A stretch of 8,636 nt of DNA from CAZJYI01 sp964550025 (GTDB taxonomy: Bacteria > Verrucomicrobiota > Kiritimatiellia > UBA8416 > CAYOBW01): positions 1 through 8,636 of the forward strand of contig CAZJYI010000293.1 of assembly GCA_964550025.1 (NCBI GenBank), read 5' to 3'. The notes under the pieces are model-generated. The model was not told the origin of the DNA and did not search any database. It was given only the letters and a program-made list of their open reading frames with translations. The position numbers and the translations under genes were made by a program. Every line of letters begins with the position of its first letter. Within the stretch, counting starts at the first letter, position 1. This document shows positions 1 through 4,751 of the stretch, in pieces.

Positions 1-70
1 CTTCAGAAGGCCACTGACAGAAGCAGGCCTGAAAAGATATTTGCCCTATGTTAGTTCTTTGTATGCGTAT

Positions 71-76
71 AGGGAG
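71..76 (+). promoter_or_regulatory. Shine-Dalgarno that sets the start of the first ATPase
   Basis: AGGGAG lies 6 nt before the ATG at 83. The same frame is open upstream to a possible start at 41, but no ribosome-binding sequence precedes that one. Family proteins begin shortly before the FVGR motif, which fits a start at 83. I see no convincing promoter in the 82 nt available upstream. Confidence 0.6.
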
Positions 77-82
77 ATTATT

Positions 83-1397
83 ATGTCTTCAAGAGTTGCC
101 GCACCACCGTTCGTCGGACGCACCGGCGAGCTAAGACAGCTGCATGCAACACTCGGCCGCTCCAAGCCCACGGTGTCAGTCGTATACGGACGCAGACGCG
201 TCGGAAAGAGCGCCTTGATTCGGAAAGCTCTGGAAGGCAGGCCTGCCCTGTACTTCGAGGGACTCGAGAATCAGCCCACTGCAGAGCAGCTAGCGAATTT
301 CTGCCTGCAACTTGAGAGACAATCGCCCACGTCGATTGCGGGAGAGAAGCCCAAGACGTGGCGCGAGGCCTTTCTGCTCCTCGAGCCCATCCTCAAGCAG
401 CAACCGTCTTGTGTTGTTCTCGACGAATTCCAGTGGATGGCCAACTACCGTGCCGCGATCGTGTCGGACCTCAAGATGGTCTGGGATCAGTACCTGGCCC
501 GTATTCCAGGTGTTTCGCTGATCCTGTGCGGTTCCATCGCTTCGTTCATGCTCAAGAGAGTGGTCAAGGGATCTGCCATGTACGGGCGGACGGATCGCGT
601 GATCCATTTGCGGGAGTTCTCGCTTGCGGAGTCAGCCAAGATGCTGCCCGACTATGGCAGAGAGGAGCTTCTGGATTCCTATATGATACTGGGTGGTATC
701 CCAAAGTACCTCGAGCTGCTGGCAGACTACCCGTCCCTATACCTGGCCATAGAGGAATTGGCTATGTTCTTCGGTCGAGAGCAAGAGCTGGCTGACCTGT
801 CAGCCCTGTTGCGGAAACAGACCGCGTCCCTCGTTACTTGCCGGGTTCGTAGCAAAGGATGCCGTATTCGACCCTGCGACGGGGCGCGTGAGGCGCAAAG
901 AAGTCTATCGCCTGCGTGACAACTACTCCCGCTTCTATCTGCGATACATTGTGCCTCGACGGGAAAGCATCGAAAAGGGGCTCCTGCACGACGTGGCCGT
1001 GGAGCAGCTTCCCGAGTGGGAAGCTGCCATGGGACTACAGTTCGAGAACCTCGTGCTGAGCAACGTGTTGCCCGTGGCGAGGTCCCTTGGCCTTGGGCGC
1101 ACACCGTTGCTCGCCGCCGGCCCCTACATCCAGCGCGCCGCGGCCCGCCGGAAAGCCTGCCAGATCGACTTGTTGATGCGGAGTAAGCACTCGCTCTATG
1201 TCGTTGAAGTCAAGAGCCGCGGGAAGATCGGGTTCTCCGTGATCGACGAGGTGCGCGAGAAGGTTCATCGCCTGTCGGTCGCCCGCCACCAATCCGTAAG
1301 AACAGCTCTGGTCTACGAGGGCAACCTTGACTCCCGCATCGAGACAGAGGGGTTCTTCGATTTTCTTGTTCCCTTCTCGCGTCTGCTCGAACCGTAG
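83..1397 (+). pseudogene. Frameshifted AAA+ ATPase, archaeal-type ATPase with DUF234 nuclease-like C-terminus
   Basis: This is a broken P-loop ATPase of the COG1672 type (archaeal ATPase plus DUF234). The role of the family is not established. The 5' part reads from ATG 83 to a stop at 917-919 (278 codons). It shows FVGR at residues 10-13, Walker A GRRRVGKS at 36-43, Walker B VVLDE at 111-115, sensor-like LCGS near 148-151 and GGIP at 204-207. The 3' part continues in another frame, from about 837 to the stop at 1395-1397. It carries LAGFV, RLRDNY, FENLV, and a QID...VVEVK motif that matches a PD-(D/E)XK-type D...ExK. Against the intact paralogue at 2083-3552, about 78 residues between GGxPxYLE and LAGFV are reduced to about 38. 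The lesion is therefore a loss of about 40 codons (best placed near 768-785) plus a frameshift near 800-835. The winged-helix region is mostly lost. Translation of the 3' part alone from GTG 888 is possible but lacks a good ribosome-binding site. I am confident of the family and of the break; its exact position is inferred. Confidence 0.85.
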
Positions 1398-1407
1398 GTC
1401 GCGCCCG

Positions 1408-1719
1408 TCACCGATGATCGGAAATGTCAAATAGTGGGTCGTCGCGGCCATGGCCCATATCCTCGCTTGCTGCTTCGCGAAGCGTGATGCCGCAACGACG
1501 GCGAACGCCCCACAGAAAGAGATCTCTGCCCCAGTCACCACGGCGTGCTGCGAAGTCCTCCCATGGCGCACCACGCACCTTCTCTACGCAGGTGCGAACG
1601 TCTGCCAGCGGCACACGGCGTCGCAGGTCTCTCTTCCCCGACAGCCCGTCCAGATTCTCCCCAACAGTCTCACGAATCCGCCGTGCAAACGCCGCACTGC
1701 CAATCGCCACCACGTTGAT
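1408..1719 (-). pseudogene. C-terminal remnant of a REP-associated (Y1/RAYT-type) transposase
   Basis: The - strand frame reads into a stretch typical of the C-terminal, DnaA-like helix-turn-helix part of Y1/RAYT-type transposases. The recognisable features are a GSxxFxxRI start, then PWEDFAARRGDWGRDL, RRRCGITLRE, and an immediately degenerate end. The N-terminal half with the catalytic HUH histidines and tyrosine is absent: upstream of about 1719 the similarity stops and no start codon with a ribosome-binding site is visible. Its end faces the end of the first ATPase pseudogene only 10 nt away, so the two converge. Full-length relatives are usually 200-330 residues; about 100 remain here. 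The assignment is from recalled family motifs (GDWGRD, RRRCGxxLRE) and could be checked with a profile search. Confidence 0.6.
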
Positions 1720-1735
1720 ACAGAAAACAAGAATC

Positions 1736-1766
1736 GAATATCTTCCAATTGATATTCAAGATATTC
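1736..1766. repeat. GATATTC repeat cluster with 9-bp inverted repeat
   Basis: GAATATCTT (1736-1744) and AAGATATTC (1758-1766) form a perfect 9-bp inverted repeat with a 13-nt loop. The loop contains a further GATATTC (1751-1757), giving two direct copies 9 nt apart and one inverted copy. The AT-rich composition contrasts with the GC-rich surroundings. It could be a protein-binding site, a transposon end or a weak hairpin. Confidence 0.5.
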
Positions 1767-1958
1767 CAGAGATGAGAGGAGGACCCATGGGGAACGGCCT
1801 GGGTAGAGGAAGGAATGATCGTGGGCAGGGAGCAACACGCAACCATACCCTGCATCACCTGCCGCGCAACGTGGCGAAGCCTCTGGTGCATGGTGTCCGC
1901 GAATACGGGGCTCTGGTGACCGGCGGCCGTTTTTTAACCCATGCACCCTACGCGCTCA

Positions 1959-2054
1959 GCGCATCACCAAACCGACATGCCATCACTTTAGCGTTGCAAT
2001 TGACGACCGCCCTCTGTATCACTTGATTCAACTAATGTCATTTTGGTGATGTGC
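1959..2054. repeat. 20-bp imperfect inverted repeat upstream of second ATPase
   Basis: The arms 1959-1978 and 2035-2054 are reverse complements at 17 of 20 positions; one of the three mismatches would be a G-U pair in RNA. The core TTTGGTGATG against CATCACCAAA is perfect over 10 bp. They enclose 56 nt that include the TTGACG hexamer. The right arm ends 28 nt before the ATG at 2083, so any transcript starting upstream of the left arm would carry a long-stem structure just ahead of the ribosome-binding site. It may equally be the ends of a 96-bp miniature element. I see no clear flanking target duplication. Confidence 0.55.
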
Positions 2055-2082
2055 AGGATGCTCTCACGATCGGGAGACCACC

Positions 2083-3552
2083 ATGAAATGCGGATTTGTA
2101 GGGCGCGAGTATGAACTCGGGGCACTGCAACGCCTGACGGCCAAGCGCGCGGCGAGCATGATCGTTGTCACGGGGCGACGCAGGATCGGAAAGAGTCGCC
2201 TCATTGACGAATTTGCTAAACGCAATGAGAGATATCAGCACGTAGCGATCGCCGGTCTTGCACCGCAGCGCGGAATCACCCCCTCCTCGCAACGTGCGGC
2301 CTTTGCCAACCAGATGCAGCGCGAGCTGGACCTTCCCCCGGTGCAGCACGAGGACTGGCTGGACCTCTTCGCGCACCTGGCGAAGGCCACCCGGAATTCG
2401 CGAGCGATCGTGCTGCTGGATGAGGTGTCGTGGATGGGGAAGGACGATCCTGAGTTCCTACCCAAGCTCAAACTCGCGTGGGATCGACACTTCAAAGAGA
2501 ACCCGGGGCTGATCCTCGTCCTCTGTGGATCCGTTTCAAGTTGGCTCGAGAAGAACATCTTGAGCAGCACGGGATTCGTGGGGCGCGTCTCTTTGCATCT
2601 GCGCGTCGAGGAACTTCCTTTGCCGAACTGTGACCATTTCTGGGGAAAAGGAAGCACAGGAATCTCCTTTTTTGACAAACTGAAGGTACTCTCCGTCACC
2701 GGCGGCGTCCCCAGATATCTGGAGGAAATCGTCGTCAAGGACTCCGCGGAGGAGAATATCAAGCGGCTCTGTTTCAGCCCCGAAGGCCTTTTGTTTCGCG
2801 AGTTCGACCAGATCTTCTCCGATCTATTTGACAGACGCGGCCCCATCTACAAGCGCATCGTGGCAACACTTGCGAATGGCCCATGCACCATGACCCGGAT
2901 CTGCGAGAAGCTCGCGGTCGAAAAGAGCGGTGTACTGAGTGAATATCTGGAGGAACTGACCCTTGCCGGGTTCGTCCATAGAGACTACACATGGGACCTC
3001 AGAACGCAGGAAGCGTCGAAGCTCAGCCGGTTCCGGTTGCGTGACAACTATGCTCGATTCTATCTGAAGTACATTCTGCCGAACCGGCAGAAGATACAGG
3101 AGCGACGCCTCGCAGAGCGGCCGGTGACTGCACTGCCAGGGTGGGACTCCATCACGGGACTTCAGTTTGAGAACCTGGTGTTGGCAAACCGGAGCTTCAT
3201 ATGGAAGCAGTGCGGTCTCTCCGCCCCGGAGATTGAGATGGATGGGCCCTTCTTCCAGCAGGCAACCAAGCGGCGCCGGGGCTGCCAGGTCGACTATCTC
3301 ATTCAAACCCGACACGGCCCCCTCTACCTGTGCGAGATCAAGTTCAGCAGGAACCCGATCACTCCGGCGGTCGAGCAGGACATACAGGAAAAGGTGGAAC
3401 GAATGGCCACGCCGCGTCACTGCTCCGTCCTGCCCGTCTTGATTCACGCCAACGAAGTGACCGAGAGCGTTCTATACGGCGACACGTTCGCCCGCATCAT
3501 CGACTTCTCGGAGATCCTCCCCCGACGGACGAAAGGCAAACGGCGCCATTGA
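2083..3552 (+). CDS. AAA+ ATPase with DUF234 / PD-(D/E)XK-like C-terminus (intact)
   Basis: This is a 489-residue cytoplasmic ATPase of the COG1672 type; its biological role is not established. The start at ATG 2083 follows GGGAG with a 6-nt spacer, and FVGRE follows within the first residues, as usual for the family. Domains in order are: P-loop ATPase (about 1-215) with Walker A GRRRIGKS at 31-38, Walker B IVLLDE at 109-114, LCGS at 147-150 and GGVP at 207-210; a winged-helix segment at about 255-298; RLRDNY at 318-323; FENLV at 362-366; and a nuclease-like core with D404, E418 and K420 (QVDYLI...LCEIK). All key residues of both domains are present, so the protein could be active. It is the paralogue of the broken gene upstream. 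The end looks altered: after RIIDFSEIL, where the paralogue stops, it runs on into a basic tail (RRTKGKRRH) that overlaps, antisense, the frame of the IS91 remnant. No signal peptide or membrane segment is visible. The family is often speculated to act in defence or mobile-element biology; nothing here proves it. Confidence 0.9.
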   Translation: MKCGFVGREYELGALQRLTAKRAASMIVVTGRRRIGKSRLIDEFAKRNERYQHVAIAGLAPQRGITPSSQRAAFANQMQRELDLPPVQHEDWLDLFAHLAKATRNSRAIVLLDEVSWMGKDDPEFLPKLKLAWDRHFKENPGLILVLCGSVSSWLEKNILSSTGFVGRVSLHLRVEELPLPNCDHFWGKGSTGISFFDKLKVLSVTGGVPRYLEEIVVKDSAEENIKRLCFSPEGLLFREFDQIFSDLFDRRGPIYKRIVATLANGPCTMTRICEKLAVEKSGVLSEYLEELTLAGFVHRDYTWDLRTQEASKLSRFRLRDNYARFYLKYILPNRQKIQERRLAERPVTALPGWDSITGLQFENLVLANRSFIWKQCGLSAPEIEMDGPFFQQATKRRRGCQVDYLIQTRHGPLYLCEIKFSRNPITPAVEQDIQEKVERMATPRHCSVLPVLIHANEVTESVLYGDTFARIIDFSEILPRRTKGKRRH

Positions 3553-3583
3553 TTCCCGCAACACTCGCTCCCATCCCCTCCGG

Positions 3584-3888
3584 CCACAGTTTCAGGTGAC
3601 GCAGGATCTTCTCGATGACGGCGGGGTCGTCCAGCAAGGCGATGACTTTCATCTCGGCCCCGCAATGCGCGCAGATGAGGGGATCGACTTCCCAAACCTT
3701 GCGTGAGTCACGGCGTAGCCCGCAGGGCGAAGACGGATTGATGAGCTCGCGCCACTTCTTCGACGGGATGCGCGGTGGGTGGTACTCGGAGAAGTCGATC
3801 ACGTCCACGTCCGTGGCCTCCGGGGCGCCGGACTCAATCTCGCGCTTAGCTCGCTCGACCCTGGCCCGGTTGGAGTACCCGACTTCGC
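3584..3888 (-). pseudogene. IS91-family transposase C-terminal remnant
   Basis: The - strand reads GYSNRARVERAK, then KKWRELI, then KVWEVDPLICAHCGAEMKVIALLDDP and IEKILRHLKLW, split here by a short insertion. This is the C-terminal end of IS91-type transposases (Y2_Tnp/PF04986 class), including its EVDPLxCxxC cysteine pair and the closing KILRHLxLW. The N-terminal zinc region and the catalytic HUH and tyrosine residues are missing, so it is inactive. Between RELI and KVWEVDPL, where relatives I recall have no gap, 13 extra codons (3701-3739) contain a palindromic repeat. Downstream of the final W the frame stays open to 3497 only because it reads antisense through the end of the intact ATPase. 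Upstream it is cut at the second palindromic repeat. Confidence 0.8.
3711..3736 (+). repeat. Short palindromic repeat, copy inside the IS91 transposase frame
   Basis: The sequence reads CGGC-GTAGCC-CGCAGG-GCGAAG-ACGG. It shares the core GTAGCC-n-GCGAAG-nCGG with the copy at 3878-3903, which is in the opposite orientation. It lies wholly within a 39-nt (13-codon) in-frame excess in the IS91 remnant, so it appears to be an inserted unit. I recall similar GTAGCC...GCGAAG repeats scattered in PVC-type and candidate-phylum genomes, but cannot verify that here. Confidence 0.55.
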
Positions 3889-3903
3889 CAAGGCTACGTC
3901 GGG
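3878..3903 (-). repeat. Short palindromic repeat, copy at a breakpoint
   Basis: On the - strand it reads CCCGAC-GTAGCC-TTG-GCGAAG-TCGGG. The outer CCCGAC and GTCGGG are perfect 6-bp inverted repeats. It shares GTAGCC and GCGAAG with the copy at 3711-3736. It lies exactly between the end of the prepilin-like remnant and the start of recognisable IS91 transposase sequence, which suggests a recombination or insertion point. Confidence 0.55.
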
Positions 3904-3904
3904 C

Positions 3905-4012
3905 AAGCCACCCTCGGGATGCCTGTTCACTCTGGGCGCCACGTAGAACATGCCGTTGTCGGTGAAGAGCCCGTCGGCCACCAGGGCGTGGCCTGTTGAG
4001 TCCTTCAATTCC
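3905..4012 (-). pseudogene. Probable prepilin-type (H-X9-DG) protein remnant
   Basis: One - strand frame reads ELKDSTGHALVADGLF, then TDNGMFYVAP, then RVNRHPEGG, and stops being sensible at the palindromic repeat. It resembles the C-terminal part of the PVC-type prepilins that carry an H-X9-DG motif: a short LxADG strand, then N-x-H-x-x-G-G just before the NVLFADGHV-type end. The histidine is present, but the DG that should follow is cut off. Only about 35 codons remain, and the frame differs from the sulfatase piece directly upstream. The family call is a judgement from motif shape and could be wrong; that this is a coding fragment is more secure. Confidence 0.35.
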
Positions 4013-4018
4013 GCCCGC

Positions 4019-4081
4019 GTGAAACTTGCCGACGTAGCCTGTGCGGTAACCCGCCTGCTTCATCATGGCACCGATGTTATA
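4019..4081 (-). pseudogene. Sulfatase fragment
   Basis: The - strand reads YNIGAMMKQAGYRTGYVGKFH. This matches the conserved stretch of type I sulfatases (PF00884), about 80-110 residues in, where (T)IxxxLKxAGYRTGxxGKxH is a hallmark; the GK-x-H lysine and histidine are active-site residues in the family. Only 21 codons survive. The left side abuts the stop codon of the DUF4143 remnant with no spacer, and the right side changes frame into the prepilin-like piece. The C-x-P/A-x-R maturation motif is not present. It is not obviously part of the same gene as the sulfatase relic at 8103. Confidence 0.7.
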
Positions 4082-4082
4082 A

Positions 4083-4552
4083 TTATGCTCCCGCGGCTAC
4101 CACTTTCTCCAGATGATGCAACGCGTAGAGGGGAATGTTCGCGAGTGCGTCATCCACTCGATAGTCGGCAAGTGATGTTCTGATGGCGAGTGGTGGATTG
4201 TAGCGGTCTCGGTATGCTCTCAAACTCTTGGCACGCAGGTTGATCTCGGCTTTTACTTCCATAGGCACGATTTTGTTCTCACATTGGATGACAAAGTCAA
4301 TCTCGGCGAGACCACGATCATGACTCCAATAGTGGATCGGCATTTTGGTCGCGGCTTTCAGTTGCTGAAGCACATACTGCTCTGTCAGAGCCCCCTTGAA
4401 TTCCGTGAAGACTTCGTGACCGTTAAGAAGTGCTTTGGGGTCCAGTAGGGTCATGGCCCCAAGTAGCCCGACATCAAGCAGGAACAGCTTGAATGCCTTA
4501 AGGTCCTCGTATGCTCCGAGAGGCATCCCTGGCTTTGTTACCCGCGTCACCT
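4083..4552 (-). pseudogene. 3' remnant of an AAA/DUF4143 ATPase
   Basis: From about 4552 down to the TAA at 4083-4085 the - strand encodes about 155 residues of the DUF4143 (PF13635) C-terminal domain found in AAA_14-type ATPases. Visible motifs are PLGAYEDLKAFKLFLLDVGLL, EFKGALTEQYVLQQL, YWSHDRGLAEIDFVI, IVPMEVKAE and PLYAL. The D...ExK pattern of a PD-(D/E)XK-like fold is intact (Asp at 4296-4298, Glu at 4257-4259, Lys at 4251-4253). The whole ATPase half (Walker A and B, about 250 residues) is missing. Above 4552 the frame is open to 4676 but shows no family similarity, and no ribosome-binding site supports a start. This is a separate family from the two DUF234-type ATPases at the left, though built on the same plan. 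Confidence 0.85.
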
Positions 4553-4592
4553 TCTGTTCTCTGCATCCGTCTGAGCAGCCAGAATTCCGCAC

Positions 4593-4633
4593 ACCTCTTT
4601 GCTTCGCCTTCCTCGTTGTGTCTCGGTGCTTCC
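4593..4633 (-). repeat. Possible dispersed ACCGAGACACAAC-type intergenic repeat
   Basis: On the - strand this reads as a run of GAAGCACCGAGACACAAC then GAGGAAGGCGAAGCAAAGAGG. The purine-rich CAC(C)GAGACACA...GAGG pattern resembles a dispersed intergenic repeat seen in many unrelated bacterial genomes (CACGAAGACACGAAG-like). There is only one copy in the window, so the call rests on memory of the pattern. It lies just outside the point where DUF4143 similarity begins. Confidence 0.25.
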
Positions 4634-4741
4634 AGAGTCTTCTCCGGCGCGCACGCACGTTGTCGATTCTGCGCAAAAGCGTAAGACATTCTCTGTGGGG
4701 TTATGTAGATTGGTAGCTTGTTCTATTTCCACTTCAGAAGC

Positions 4742-4748
4742 AGGGAGA
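4742..4748 (+). promoter_or_regulatory. Shine-Dalgarno that sets the start of the FG-GAP/VCBS gene
   Basis: AGGGAGA lies 3 nt before ATG 4752; the GGGAG core leaves 4 nt. The frame is open back to 4599, but the 51 upstream codons have no protein-like content. Starting at 4752 puts a clean signal peptide at the N-terminus. No confident -35/-10 pair is visible in 4640-4740. Confidence 0.6.
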
Positions 4749-4751
4749 GAC

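Larger units (their letters stand above)
1720..2082. other. Gene-free stretch between transposase remnant and second ATPase
   Basis: No frame here gives a recognisable protein. The stretch holds a GATATTC repeat cluster (1736-1766), a run of six T at 1930-1935 after a GC-rich segment, and a long imperfect inverted repeat (1959-2054). A TTGACG hexamer at 2000-2005 could be a -35 box, but the best -10 partner at about 17 nt (TTGATT, 2023-2028) is poor, so I do not call a promoter. GGGAG at 2072-2076, 6 nt before the ATG, serves the downstream ATPase. The DNA between about 1770 and 1955 may be more transposon debris, but I cannot identify it. Confidence 0.5.

Noticed and set aside
41..82. Upstream start at 41 for the first ATPase
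   Set aside because: No ribosome-binding site precedes it, while AGGGAG precedes ATG 83 at ideal spacing and family members start close to the FVGR motif.
1475..1486. GCTTCGCGAAGC palindrome as a regulatory site
   Set aside because: It lies within the RAYT remnant's coding frame and is easily produced by GC-rich codons; no second copy is seen.
1924..1936. Intrinsic terminator with T-run at 1930-1935
   Set aside because: The GC-rich segment before the six T does not form a convincing stem, and no gene ends nearby on the + strand.
4553..4676. N-terminal extension of the DUF4143 remnant up to 4676
   Set aside because: Similarity begins only near VTKPGMPL; the Arg-rich upstream codons have no family content and no ribosome-binding site.
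4599..4751. 51-codon N-terminal extension of the FG-GAP/VCBS frame
   Set aside because: No ribosome-binding site, unlike-protein composition, and it would bury a clear signal peptide that begins at 4752.
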